64,000 nucleotides of DNA, taken from the NCBI RefSeq assembly GCF_018343815.1, contig NZ_CP060791.1, positions 204,113 through 268,112 on the forward strand, in the 5' to 3' direction. Positions 45,389-55,094 of the stretch are shown here, one piece after another. The notes below the pieces were generated by a model. That model worked only from the letters and a program-made list of their open reading frames with translations, was not told where the DNA came from and did no database searches. A program made the translations under genes and the position numbers. This DNA comes from Chlamydia crocodili (lineage in GTDB: Bacteria; Chlamydiota; Chlamydiia; Chlamydiales; Chlamydiaceae). Position 1 is the first letter of the stretch, and every line of letters starts with the position of its first letter.

Positions 45389-46429
45389 TTACCAGTTCAA
45401 ATTTGCAGAAGTTTGGTATTCCGTTACACGAGTCTCAAAAAAGTTTTTCTCCTTATTAAGATCAATAGTCTCACTCATCCAAGGGAATGGATTCCTAGAA
45501 TTATAAATAGGTTTCAAACCAATTCTTTCCAAACGACGATCGGCAATATGACGAACATAATCAATAAACATTGAAGATTTTAACCCTAGAATACCTCGTG
45601 GCAAGCAATCTCTAGCATATTCGATTTCCAGATCTACTGCTTCCTGAATAAGAGCTACGATTTCATCTTGAAGTTCTTGCGACCATATCTCAGGATTCTC
45701 TTCTTTAATACCATTGATAAGATCAATACCAAAATTCAAATGAATAGTTTCGTCTCGTAAGATGTACTGATATTGTTCTCCTATTCCTGTCATTTTGTTT
45801 TGGCGATGGAAAGAAAGAATCATCACAAAACCGCTATAGAAGAAAATTCCCTCCATAATGATGTAATAGCCTACCAAATTCTTAATAAACTGACGCAATC
45901 CCTCTACAGAATCAGTTGAGAAATTGGGATCTAAAACATCCCCTGTTAAGGTCATTTGGAAATCATCCTTAGCCTTAATAGTTGCACGTTCATTATAGGC
46001 ATTGAAAACTTCTGCCTCATCCAACCCTAAAGACTCACAAATATAAAGAAAAGTATGCGTATGTACAGCCTCTTCAAATGCTTGTCTCAATAAATATTGA
46101 CGTGCTTCAGGGTTTGTAATGTGCTTGAAAATAGCCAATACAATATTATTCCCTACTAAACTTTCCGCTGTACTGAAAAATCCTAGATTCAAGAGAATTA
46201 CGCGACGCTCATCTTCGGAAAGATCATTAGATTTCCATAACTCGATATCACGAGCCATTGGGACTTCTGTCGGCAGCCAGTTATTCGCGCACCCATTTAA
46301 GTAATGTTCCCATGCCCACTTATACTTAATTGGGACTAACTGATTCACATCTACCTGATTACAATTAACCAAGCGTTTGCTATTTAACTGAACGCGTTTT
46401 GATTTACCGTCTAAAATATCTGCTTCCAT
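45389..46429 (-). CDS. nrdB: Ribonucleotide reductase small subunit, class Ic
   Basis: Carries the metal cofactor for deoxyribonucleotide synthesis. I start at the ATG at 46429 (AAGGA 8 bases upstream); the longer frame adds 11 residues and overlaps nrdA. With this start the numbering matches the studied C. trachomatis protein: metal ligands E89, E120, H123, E193, E227, H230, and Phe127 where class Ia enzymes have the radical Tyr. The C. trachomatis enzyme uses a Mn/Fe cofactor in place of the Tyr radical, and the same is expected here. 346 residues. It ends in a strong terminator. Confidence 0.97.
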   Translation of the reverse strand: MEADILDGKSKRVQLNSKRLVNCNQVDVNQLVPIKYKWAWEHYLNGCANNWLPTEVPMARDIELWKSNDLSEDERRVILLNLGFFSTAESLVGNNIVLAIFKHITNPEARQYLLRQAFEEAVHTHTFLYICESLGLDEAEVFNAYNERATIKAKDDFQMTLTGDVLDPNFSTDSVEGLRQFIKNLVGYYIIMEGIFFYSGFVMILSFHRQNKMTGIGEQYQYILRDETIHLNFGIDLINGIKEENPEIWSQELQDEIVALIQEAVDLEIEYARDCLPRGILGLKSSMFIDYVRHIADRRLERIGLKPIYNSRNPFPWMSETIDLNKEKNFFETRVTEYQTSANLNW

Positions 46430-46452
46430 TATTTCCATCCTTCTCTTTTGTA

Positions 46453-49400
46453 TTACTGGCAAGATTCACAACCTTCTTCGAGAGAACAGACGGGTGTTTC
46501 CTTAGTTCTTTCTACGACAATGCTCGTAGAAGCTGACTTATTCTTCATCCATCGAGGTTGAATTCCTCGTTTATTAATATCAGTAAACGATTTCTCTACA
46601 GAGGTAGCTGCGGAGGACCTTAAGTAATACGTGGTTTTCAGTCCTTTTTTCCATGCTGTGAGATACATAGCAGAAAGTTTTTTACCGTTAGGTTCTGACA
46701 AATATAGATTGAGAGACTGCCCCATGTCGATCCATTTCTGTCTTCTAGAAGCACATTCAATCATCCATTCGGGTTCAATTTCAAACGCTGTAAGGAAGAT
46801 TTTTTTCAAATCATCGGGAATGCGTTCGATCTCTAACAAGGACCCATCAAAATATTTCAAATCATCCAACATATCAGCATCCCATAATCCTAATTTCTTG
46901 AGTTTCTCAATTAGGTACACATTAGGAATTGTAAATTCTCCAGAAAGATTGGATTTTACAAATAAATGCTTGTATGTAGGTTCTATTGATTGAGTAACTC
47001 CAATAATATTAGAAATAGTTGCTGTTGGGGCAATTGCCATAGTATGGCTATTTCTCATACCATAAGATTTGATAGCTTCGCGAACAGGTGTCCAGTCCTT
47101 GCGACACGAAGTGTCCATGAGAACGTTTTCTTCTCCACGGTATTCTTTTAATAACTCTATAGTATCGAGTGGTAGATAGCCTCGATCCCATTTAGATCCC
47201 TTATAAGAGCTGTATGTCCCCCGTTCTTTTGCTAATAAACTAGAGGACAGCAATGCATAATAAGCAATTAATTCTGAACTCTTATCAGCAAATTCTACAG
47301 CTTCTGTAGACGCATAACTGATATTAAGTTTGTACAGAGCATCTTGAAAGCCCATGACTCCCAAACCCACAGCTCTATGTGTTAAGTTTGCATTAGCTGC
47401 TTCTTGAGTTGGGTAAAAGTTAAGATCAATAATGTTATCTAAAATACGGACAGCTATAGAAATAGTCTCTCCGAGTTTCTCCTCATTAATATCTCCATTT
47501 TCAATATGTTCTACTAAATTGACAGAACCTAGATTACAAACCGCTGTCTCGCTTCCCGAGCAGTTTAATAAAATTTCTGTACATAGATTCGAACAACGAA
47601 CAACACCGGTATGATCTTGTGCGGAACGGATATTTGAAGGATCTTTAAATGTCATCCAAGGATGCCCTGTCTCATAGAGCATGCTTAGCATCTTACGCCA
47701 CAAGTCTTCGGTGGGGATCTTCTTATATAACTTGATTTCCCCAGTATCTATTTTTCTTTCGTATTCTTCATAAAGCTTATCAAATTCAAAACCGTATGCC
47801 TCATGCAGTCCAGGGACATCATCCGGACTAAATAGCGTCCATGTACCTTTTTGCTCTAAACGTTTGAAAAATAAATCAGGAATCCAACTGGCAGTATTGA
47901 TATCATGGGTTCGTCGACGTTCATCACCAGTGTTTTTTCTTAATTCTAAGAAATCTTCATAATCTAGGTGCCAAATCTCTAGATATACACACATGGCTCC
48001 TTTACGCTTGCCACCTTGATTCACAGCAATTGCTGTATCATTAGCTACTTTGATGAAGGGAATGACACCTTGGCTTTTTCCGTTAGTTCCTTTAATCAAA
48101 GAACCCGTAGCACGCACTCCTGTCCAGTCATTGCCAATTCCTCCTGCCCATTTAGAAAGCATAGCATTATCTGCGATAACTTTGTAAATGTGCGCGAGAT
48201 CATCCTGTACGGTAGATAAATAACAAGAACTTAATTGCGAATGACGCATTCCAGAATTAAATAGTGTGGGTGTTGCTGGTGTATAGCGGAATGTAGACAA
48301 TAGATTATAGAAAGTAATTGCCCATGAAGTTTTATCTTCACCTTCGTTTAATGCAAGTCCCATAGAAACACGCATCCAAAAAATCTGTGCTGTTTCTAAT
48401 CTGCGCCCTTCATGCTGATTAAAATAACGATCATAAAGATTTTGTACGCCCATATAAGAGAATAAACGATCCCTAGATATATCCAAAGCCTCAGCAAGTG
48501 CATCAAGATCATACTCTTTTAAACGAGGATTTAACCGATACTTTTCCCCGTTTAGAATATAATTTTTAAAACACTGCTTCTGCGCTTCAACGAGACTGGA
48601 ATCCGTAGCACTTTTCCCCATTGTTTCCTGATAAACAACATCAGTAAGCAATTCCGCAGCTACGTAGGCATAGTCTGGTTCTTTTTCTATATTGGCTCGT
48701 GCTGCCATAATGCATGCTAAAACAATTTCTGATTCTTTTATTCCGGAATAGAAATTTGCAAATGCCATAGAGGCAAGCGTATGAGGATCTGTTGTTTCAG
48801 GAAATCTTTGACATGCCCAAACAAATTTATTAGTCAATTGAGGTTTACTTATTTGGTAAGTAGTTCCATCACTTTTGACAACATCATAGACTTCTTCAAT
48901 ACTTTCTTCTTGTGTAGTTATATTCTGTTTATTTTCACGAATTCTAGAACGTGCTTCTCGATATAAAATATAATTTTTTGCAACATCATAATAACCAACC
49001 ACCATTAATTGTTTTTCAACAATATCTTGTATAGCTTCTATATCGATAGTTTGTTCCGGAGAACAAACTGCTAAAATTTCTTCAACAATTTTATTAGTCA
49101 GCTCATTTATCTCAGAAAGAATCTCTTGAAGAGGAATATCAGTAATTTTTTGCGTAGATCTAAAAGCTTTCTCTAAAGCTGCTGAAATTTTCATAGGATT
49201 AAATCTTACACTATTTCCATCCCTACGTATTACAGAAATACAGTGCCAAGACCCCTCACGTTGCTCTTTATGTTGATCCCTATAAATAATATAATCTCTA
49301 GCAACATCTTGTAAGCCATTTACATATAACTGGTTCTCTACCATATCCTGAATACGTTCAACAGTAACAACCTGGCCATCTCTAATCTTTTGAACTACTT

Positions 49401-49590
49401 CATTAACAACTCGATGAGTGATATCCGAAATAGAATTTTCTAAATCTTCAGGTAGAGGAGAGGTATTTTCTAAACTACGTGTATCACGAAAAGCAGCTTC
49501 TAAAGCTTGTGATATTCGATCCTGATTGAAGGGAACAAACATGCCATTACGTTTTACAATAGTATAATGTTTCTCTTTTACCTCGACCAT
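46453..49590 (-). CDS. nrdA: Ribonucleoside-diphosphate reductase large subunit
   Basis: Catalytic subunit, 1045 residues, about 280 longer than E. coli NrdA (761) because of repeated N-terminal ATP-cone domains: cone 1 near 8-98 ([17 protein letters not shown]), cone 2 near 115-210 ([17 protein letters not shown]), and a weaker cone 3 near 233-320 ([17 protein letters not shown]). The catalytic core has [33 protein letters not shown] and [17 protein letters not shown]. The redox tail is CESCQ. GGGGA precedes the ATG. nrdB follows after 23 bases. Confidence 0.97.
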   Translation of the reverse strand: MVEVKEKHYTIVKRNGMFVPFNQDRISQALEAAFRDTRSLENTSPLPEDLENSISDITHRVVNEVVQKIRDGQVVTVERIQDMVENQLYVNGLQDVARDYIIYRDQHKEQREGSWHCISVIRRDGNSVRFNPMKISAALEKAFRSTQKITDIPLQEILSEINELTNKIVEEILAVCSPEQTIDIEAIQDIVEKQLMVVGYYDVAKNYILYREARSRIRENKQNITTQEESIEEVYDVVKSDGTTYQISKPQLTNKFVWACQRFPETTDPHTLASMAFANFYSGIKESEIVLACIMAARANIEKEPDYAYVAAELLTDVVYQETMGKSATDSSLVEAQKQCFKNYILNGEKYRLNPRLKEYDLDALAEALDISRDRLFSYMGVQNLYDRYFNQHEGRRLETAQIFWMRVSMGLALNEGEDKTSWAITFYNLLSTFRYTPATPTLFNSGMRHSQLSSCYLSTVQDDLAHIYKVIADNAMLSKWAGGIGNDWTGVRATGSLIKGTNGKSQGVIPFIKVANDTAIAVNQGGKRKGAMCVYLEIWHLDYEDFLELRKNTGDERRRTHDINTASWIPDLFFKRLEQKGTWTLFSPDDVPGLHEAYGFEFDKLYEEYERKIDTGEIKLYKKIPTEDLWRKMLSMLYETGHPWMTFKDPSNIRSAQDHTGVVRCSNLCTEILLNCSGSETAVCNLGSVNLVEHIENGDINEEKLGETISIAVRILDNIIDLNFYPTQEAANANLTHRAVGLGVMGFQDALYKLNISYASTEAVEFADKSSELIAYYALLSSSLLAKERGTYSSYKGSKWDRGYLPLDTIELLKEYRGEENVLMDTSCRKDWTPVREAIKSYGMRNSHTMAIAPTATISNIIGVTQSIEPTYKHLFVKSNLSGEFTIPNVYLIEKLKKLGLWDADMLDDLKYFDGSLLEIERIPDDLKKIFLTAFEIEPEWMIECASRRQKWIDMGQSLNLYLSEPNGKKLSAMYLTAWKKGLKTTYYLRSSAATSVEKSFTDINKRGIQPRWMKNKSASTSIVVERTKETPVCSLEEGCESCQ

Positions 49591-49631
49591 ATGTCATCCC
49601 CTAACAGCTGTATTTTCGATTCAAATAAGTA

Positions 49632-49655
49632 TTTGTAAGCAATTTTGTAAGCAAT
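49632..49655. repeat. Perfect 12-bp tandem repeat in the nrdA leader
   Basis: TTTGTAAGCAAT is repeated head to tail without a gap (49632-49643 and 49644-49655), 42-65 bases upstream of the nrdA start codon. Confidence 0.8.
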
Positions 49656-49765
49656 AACGGAATTCGACTAATCACTTAGGAAAAAATCAGGGAAATCTCT
49701 CGCTGCTGAAGATCAAAAAACTTAGAGAAAACTCTCCCCTTCCTAGAAGGTGTTTCTTCTAGAAA

Positions 49766-49813
49766 ACCCAATATGTAGTGAAACATTATGCGCTTGTATA
49801 CCATATATAGGAA
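49766..49813 (-). promoter_or_regulatory. Paired NrdR-like boxes upstream of nrdAB
   Basis: Two sites resemble the NrdR box consensus acaCwAtATaTwGtgt. Box A at 49766-49781 (core CAATATGTAGTG) matches about 13-14 of 16 bases. Box B at 49798-49813 (core CCATATATAGG) matches 11. They start 32 bases apart, three helical turns, as in known NrdR operators. A CATAAT on the minus strand (49785-49790) lies between them as a candidate -10. C. trachomatis encodes an NrdR orthologue (CT406). Confidence 0.6.
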
Positions 49814-49977
49814 TAGACAGCGTTTCGTGCAATTGAAAAGTACTCTCATTCTCCGGAAAAAAATATGCTTCTGAGGAGCTTTTTTCAACTTAGATATGTA
49901 ATGATCTTTTCGGCAAAAACTTGTTGATTTTAGATGAATATATTATGCTAAGGCCGTAACGAACTTCTGGAATTTTC

Positions 49978-50784
49978 ATGGCAGAATTGGAATCAGAGAT
50001 CCGAGGCAAACGCCGTGTAGTAACTCCTAATGCTATCACAGCTTTTGGCCTCTGTTGTGGACTTTTCATTATTTTTAAGAGTGTTTTAAAGACGTCATCG
50101 TCTGTAGAACTATTGCATCGTTTACAAGGTCTTTCGCTTTTGTTAATCAGTGCAATGATTGCAGATTTTTCTGACGGTGCTATTGCCCGCATTATGAAAG
50201 CAGAAAGTGCTTTTGGTGCACAATTTGACTCTCTTTCCGACGCTGTGACATTCGGAATAGCACCTCCGCTCATTGCAATTAAAAGCCTTGATGGTGTGTA
50301 TGCTGGAGGATTTTTTTCCTCCCTTCTTCTCGTAACTTCTATTATTTACTCACTATGTGGCGTCTTAAGATTAGTTCGTTATAATTTATTTTCTAAAAAG
50401 CCTGCAGATACGACACGACATTCGTGTTTTATTGGTTTACCTATTCCGGCAGCAGCAGCTTGCGTTGTCTCTTTAGCTTTATTTATAGCTTCTGATTTTT
50501 CAACGGTATTACCAGTACAACTACGTGTTGTTTTGATTTCTTTAGGGTTACTTTTTATTGGAAGTTTAATGATCTCTCCATGGAAGTTTCCTGGAATCAA
50601 AAACCTACGCTTTAAAGTGTCCTCTTTTTTACTTGTCGTCACTACGGGATTAGTAGCATGCTTATTCTTTCTAGGTCTTGTTGATCACTTTACTGAAGTA
50701 TTTTTCTTAGTTTCTTGGTTATATATTTTAGTAGTTTTCCCCATTTTTGCGATCACATATCAAGGAAAGAAAAAACGTCAATGA
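49978..50784 (+). CDS. pssA: CDP-diacylglycerol-serine O-phosphatidyltransferase
   Basis: Makes phosphatidylserine, the precursor of phosphatidylethanolamine, at the inner membrane. The 268-residue protein has the complete CDP-alcohol phosphatidyltransferase motif D63-x2-D66-G67-x2-A70-R71-x8-G80-x3-D84-x3-D88 (in ADFSDGAIARIMKAESAFG and following). Up to eight membrane segments. It is divergent from nrdA and overlaps rmuC by the ATGA junction. Corresponds to CT826. Confidence 0.94.
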   Translation: MAELESEIRGKRRVVTPNAITAFGLCCGLFIIFKSVLKTSSSVELLHRLQGLSLLLISAMIADFSDGAIARIMKAESAFGAQFDSLSDAVTFGIAPPLIAIKSLDGVYAGGFFSSLLLVTSIIYSLCGVLRLVRYNLFSKKPADTTRHSCFIGLPIPAAAACVVSLALFIASDFSTVLPVQLRVVLISLGLLFIGSLMISPWKFPGIKNLRFKVSSFLLVVTTGLVACLFFLGLVDHFTEVFFLVSWLYILVVFPIFAITYQGKKKRQ

Positions 50785-52016
50785 TGGATTCTATAACGCA
50801 TATTACTATTGCTCTCATGGCCTTTGGCTTAGGGATTTCTTTATCTTCTCTTTACTATCGAAGAAGAGAAGCTTCTCAGATTACATTGAGGAGAAATTTA
50901 GAGCATGAAAATGAACTTCTTAAAAATTCTTTAGAACTATCACGTCGTCAAGAACAGCTCATGGAAGATTTCAGCAATAAGCTCGCGGTGTCTTCACAAT
51001 CTCTTATCAAAGAAATGAAAGAAGAAACGCAAAGCTACTTTTCTGAAAAATCTAAGAGCATTGAGTCTATATTAACTCCTGTTCAGGCTACATTGACAGC
51101 TTTTAAGCAAAACTTAGAAACTTTCGAAACTAAGCATGCTGAAGATCGCGGTTCCCTAAAAGAACAAATTACTCATCTTCTCGCTGCTGAGAAAAAGCTT
51201 GAGAAAGAAACACAAGCGCTTACAGATATTTTAAAACATCCAGGATCACGTGGTCGTTGGGGAGAAATTCAATTAGAAAGAATTTTAGAACTTTCTGGGA
51301 TGCTGAAATATTGTGATTACGAAACTCAAGCTACTGATATTCAAGGTTCAGCACGCGCTGATATGATTATCCGCCTCCCTCACGAGCGCTGTTTGATTAT
51401 AGATTCGAAAGCTCCATTTTCAGAAACGTATTTTTCTCAAGATACTTCTGATAAATCCGATCTTGTAGGAAAGATAAAAGATCATATTAAAACTTTAAAA
51501 TCCAAAAGCTATTGGGAAAAATTTCATTATTCCCCAGAATTTGTGATTCTTTTTCTTCCTGGAGAGAGTATTTTTAATGACGCTCTACGTATTGCTCCTG
51601 AGCTTATCGATGTTGCAGCAACCTCTAATGTTATTTTATCAGGACCTTTAACACTATTGGCATTACTAAAAACTATTGCCCATATGTGGAAACAAGAAAA
51701 TCTACAAAAGCAAATTCAAGAAATAGGTCAGTTAGGAAAAGAGCTGCACCACCGTCTACACATAGTCTTCAATCATTTTCATAAGATTGGGAAAAATCTT
51801 AATAATGCTGTGCAAAGTTACAATGATATGTCCTCTAGTTTACAGCATCGGGTATTACCAACATTAAGGAAATTTGAAGATTTAGAAGTGTCTTCTTCCT
51901 TACATAAGATAGAAGACCCATCTCCTATTGATAATCCAGCAAACTCTTTATTACCAAGTTACGAAGAAAAGGAACTGCCTATGGAAGATTCCTTATTGCA
52001 AGAAGATAAACTCTGA
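50781..52016 (+). CDS. rmuC: RmuC-family DNA recombination protein
   Basis: A 411-residue protein with an N-terminal membrane anchor (about 5-22, ITIALMAFGLGISLSSLYY), a coiled coil (about 30-140) and the RmuC endonuclease-like domain: GSRGRWGEIQLERILELSGM (near 155), DMIIRLPHERCLIIDSKAPF (near 195) and a FILFLPGE segment. RmuC limits inversion at short repeats in E. coli. I start at the ATG at 50781, which overlaps the pssA stop (ATGA); a longer frame runs back into pssA. It ends 4 bases before a convergent gene. Confidence 0.9.
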   Translation: MMDSITHITIALMAFGLGISLSSLYYRRREASQITLRRNLEHENELLKNSLELSRRQEQLMEDFSNKLAVSSQSLIKEMKEETQSYFSEKSKSIESILTPVQATLTAFKQNLETFETKHAEDRGSLKEQITHLLAAEKKLEKETQALTDILKHPGSRGRWGEIQLERILELSGMLKYCDYETQATDIQGSARADMIIRLPHERCLIIDSKAPFSETYFSQDTSDKSDLVGKIKDHIKTLKSKSYWEKFHYSPEFVILFLPGESIFNDALRIAPELIDVAATSNVILSGPLTLLALLKTIAHMWKQENLQKQIQEIGQLGKELHHRLHIVFNHFHKIGKNLNNAVQSYNDMSSSLQHRVLPTLRKFEDLEVSSSLHKIEDPSPIDNPANSLLPSYEEKELPMEDSLLQEDKL

Positions 52017-52020
52017 TATC

Positions 52021-54945
52021 TTATAAAGCTGATTTGATGGGTAACTCTTGATCAAAATTCGTTGCATTGTCTTCAAGCATTTCTTTTCCGGCGAAGGAAA
52101 TAAATGTTGTTTTACTCATAGAATCTTTTAAATATTTCTTCATAACAGAGCAAATATGTTCTTTTGTTACACTAAGAACAGCTCTACGAAATGCTTGCCG
52201 TAAAGCAGGGACCCTTCCACAACGTAATCTGTAATACCCCGTAGATGCACGACTTCCGGGAGCTATTGGTGAATCTAAATTTTGGATAACTCCGAGAACT
52301 CCTTCATGAATATCTTCATTTGAAAAATTTCCTTTAGAAATTTCATCAATACCATGAAGAAATGCCTGATGGGTATCAAAAATTGCTGGATCACGATAGC
52401 TATAACAATAAAATGCTCCCCTACCAAGATTTACAGCAGCTCCTGACCCATACGCTCCTCCTTGTTCGCGGATTTTTGTATGCAAGACGGTATTATCAAG
52501 GATCTCAGCAGCTACAGTAAGAGCTGCGGCATCTGGATGATCATAAGGTAAATCTCCAATAGGAAAAGCTAAAGCATTAAATGCTGCACGAGCCGGAATA
52601 TATAATCCTTGTGATGCTAGAGAGATATCTATAGAAGGATTTATCCATGGCTCATGCGGTTGACCTTCTACATCTAAAATTCCATAGAAATTATTCTCAT
52701 GTAAATGTTGATAATTTGCATTGCTACCACTTAGGATTAGCTGTCGCTTACCGAAGAAACATTTTTTATATAAAGACTGTAAAACATCAACAATCCTATC
52801 TACCTCCTTATCGAAATCACTCGTTAAACTACGAATCTTATCTACATAAGGTAATCCTGAAGCTAAATAGGACATAGTTGCTGATATAGATTTATCCATA
52901 CAAGCCATGCTAACAGCATAACCCATAGGACTATTACGCACGCTATTTGTTAATGCTTCATTATGCTGCATAAGCAGCTCTTTGATTCTAGCGACATCTG
53001 TAAAATCGACACTTGTTAATGTGTCTCCCATAACTTGAAATAGCTTATCAGCTTTGGAAGCTAAAGCTTTTCCACGAATACCTATTGAAGGTGATAACAG
53101 AACATTTTTATTTGCATGTGGAGAAAATTCATAAGAAACATCTACGCCTCCCGTATGTTCTAGGAGAAACTCTAATTGCTCTTTATAAGATCTCCCCGCA
53201 CACCCTAATTGTAGCATTAGAAAAACAAGTAAACGCAACCAAGGCAATTCTTCAGCAGACAGAGGAGGAAGATCCATGACCAACTCTGCAAAAATTAAAT
53301 CATTAGTAAAACAATCGTGATGAAGAACCTCTCCACAAGAGACATTTTCCTTAACAAGATTATATTCTTTTCCTGAGTTAGGAACTTTATCCAAAGAAAA
53401 ATTAGGAAGAATCTTATCCAGATCTTCATGCTGTGCTTGATATTCTTCTAAAATTTTAGAAGTCAGGCGTATTTTTTCTACATCTTCTGGAGAGAGCTTC
53501 TCCTGAATTTCTTTAAGAAGAGATTGCTCCTCTTGATTTTCTATAGAAATCAAATCAGAATCAGGCAGAAGGATCACACGAGCAAAATGTGGATTATCTA
53601 AGAAATACTTCCTAATAAGCTTTGGAAGATAATCTGGTTGTTTTAATTTTTCTCGAAGATCTGCAAATAGACTATGGATTCTTAATCCATCTTCAGCATG
53701 ACCTCCATGTTGTCGTAATAGCCCCGAACGGAAAAACAATGATAATCCGTATGGTAGAGAGTAACCAGCAATTTCCTTCCTTGACAACTCTAATTGATGT
53801 ACCGCAGCCTCAATAAGATTACTAGGAATTCCTTCTCTTATGATCTCTTCTAGACAAGCAAAAATCCAGGACTCTAATTTCTGAGCACCTCCATGAGAAC
53901 ACCCCTTACAAACAATAGTGATAGGAATTTCACGGATCTCACTATCGATTCCCATATCTGCTTGCTTACAAAAGCCTGATTTTAATAATCGAGATTTTAG
54001 AGGAGCAGCGTCTGTACCCATAAGGACAACATCAAGAACATGCAAAGCTAATAACTCTTGCTGATCCAGTATTGAACATGTCAACCAAGACAAGCCAAAA
54101 AGTACCTTATCTTGATCTTGACTATCCGAAGGATATTTAAGAATATTTCTAACAGGCTCTTTAAATCTTTTTTGAAGAGGAACTGAAACCGTTTGTTTTT
54201 CTAATTTACCTACATGACGAAGAAGTTTTTCTTCGAGAAAATCTAAATGTCTAGAAGGCTTAATATTTCCATAAAAGTAAAATAAGCAACGCCCAAGAGT
54301 ATATTGGCTTTGATGGAAGGCTACTATACTCTCATGAGAAAGTGTAAGAATATCCTTAGGCTCGCCTCCAGAGTTTACTCCGTAAGTAACTGAAGGAAAT
54401 AGGGCCGCATTTAAAGCTTCTGATAACCGAGATTCTCCTGACATCATTGCGCCTTTCATCTCATTGAAAACTACACCAGTATAAGTTAAGGCATTTTCTG
54501 GATTTAGTTCGTATCTCCATCCTTCTTGCAAAAAGCTATTTTCTGTAAGTAGGGGATGAAAAACAGCGTCTATATACACACTAAGTAAATTGTAGAAATC
54601 TTCAGGAATTTGTGATGCCGCGGGATAACAAGTGAAGTCAGCTCCTGTGAAAGCATTCATAAACGTATTTAAACTACGTCGCGTCATGGAGAAGAATGGA
54701 TCGCGCACTGGATAATTATCAGAACCACAGAGGACCATGTGCTCTAAAACGTGAGCTACACCATTAGAAGTTTGCGGGCAAGTTCTGAAGCAGATATTAA
54801 AAACATTTTCATCGTCATTATTGATAATCATCATAATAGAAACGCCTGAGGGTTTATGTTCTACCTCGAGCAATCTACTTTCTATCTCAGGGAGATCCTG
54901 ACTTAATTTAACGATGAAATTTCTATATGTATCTCCAGCTTTCAT
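52021..54945 (-). CDS. M16C family zinc metalloprotease (PreP/insulinase-like)
   Basis: A 974-residue cytoplasmic peptidase expected to degrade oligopeptides. The inverted zinc motif HVLEH (H65, E68, H69) is in GVAHVLEHMVLCGSDNYPVRDPF, split residues 62-84, and the distal Glu ligand is in VVFNEMKGAMM near 160. The two-half layout with a central linker and the length match presequence protease (M16C). There is no signal peptide. It is divergent from the M20 dipeptidase gene and corresponds to CT824. Confidence 0.93.
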   Translation of the reverse strand: MKAGDTYRNFIVKLSQDLPEIESRLLEVEHKPSGVSIMMIINNDDENVFNICFRTCPQTSNGVAHVLEHMVLCGSDNYPVRDPFFSMTRRSLNTFMNAFTGADFTCYPAASQIPEDFYNLLSVYIDAVFHPLLTENSFLQEGWRYELNPENALTYTGVVFNEMKGAMMSGESRLSEALNAALFPSVTYGVNSGGEPKDILTLSHESIVAFHQSQYTLGRCLFYFYGNIKPSRHLDFLEEKLLRHVGKLEKQTVSVPLQKRFKEPVRNILKYPSDSQDQDKVLFGLSWLTCSILDQQELLALHVLDVVLMGTDAAPLKSRLLKSGFCKQADMGIDSEIREIPITIVCKGCSHGGAQKLESWIFACLEEIIREGIPSNLIEAAVHQLELSRKEIAGYSLPYGLSLFFRSGLLRQHGGHAEDGLRIHSLFADLREKLKQPDYLPKLIRKYFLDNPHFARVILLPDSDLISIENQEEQSLLKEIQEKLSPEDVEKIRLTSKILEEYQAQHEDLDKILPNFSLDKVPNSGKEYNLVKENVSCGEVLHHDCFTNDLIFAELVMDLPPLSAEELPWLRLLVFLMLQLGCAGRSYKEQLEFLLEHTGGVDVSYEFSPHANKNVLLSPSIGIRGKALASKADKLFQVMGDTLTSVDFTDVARIKELLMQHNEALTNSVRNSPMGYAVSMACMDKSISATMSYLASGLPYVDKIRSLTSDFDKEVDRIVDVLQSLYKKCFFGKRQLILSGSNANYQHLHENNFYGILDVEGQPHEPWINPSIDISLASQGLYIPARAAFNALAFPIGDLPYDHPDAAALTVAAEILDNTVLHTKIREQGGAYGSGAAVNLGRGAFYCYSYRDPAIFDTHQAFLHGIDEISKGNFSNEDIHEGVLGVIQNLDSPIAPGSRASTGYYRLRCGRVPALRQAFRRAVLSVTKEHICSVMKKYLKDSMSKTTFISFAGKEMLEDNATNFDQELPIKSAL

Positions 54946-54959
54946 ACTCTGTCCAAATC

Positions 54960-55023
54960 CCTAATGTCATACATTAGGTGTTCTCCATCATTTTTTAAAT
55001 TTATAGTGTTAATTACACTATAA
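54960..55023. promoter_or_regulatory. Two inverted repeats in the M16-M20 divergent gap, one over a -10 box
   Basis: Repeat 1: 8-bp arms CCTAATGT/ACATTAGG with a 3-base loop at 54960-54978. Repeat 2: 9-bp arms TTATAGTGT/ACACTATAA around TAATT at 55001-55023. The right arm of repeat 2 runs into TATAAT (55019-55024), a probable -10 for the M20 gene. The layout suggests an operator. Confidence 0.55.
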
Positions 55024-55094
55024 TGTTCTTACTTTTCAGCAAAACAAAGTTAAGTTACCTTGGGTATTATTTTCAATAACTCCTAGGGAAAGTT

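Noticed and set aside
46430..46462. An 11-residue N-terminal extension of NrdB.
   Set aside because: It overlaps the nrdA end, its start has no spaced Shine-Dalgarno, and the shorter start matches the known residue numbering exactly.
49676..49888. A 70-codon minus-strand frame upstream of nrdA.
   Set aside because: It runs through the paired NrdR-like boxes and has irregular, Cys/Phe/Arg-rich composition with no ribosome site. Probably chance.
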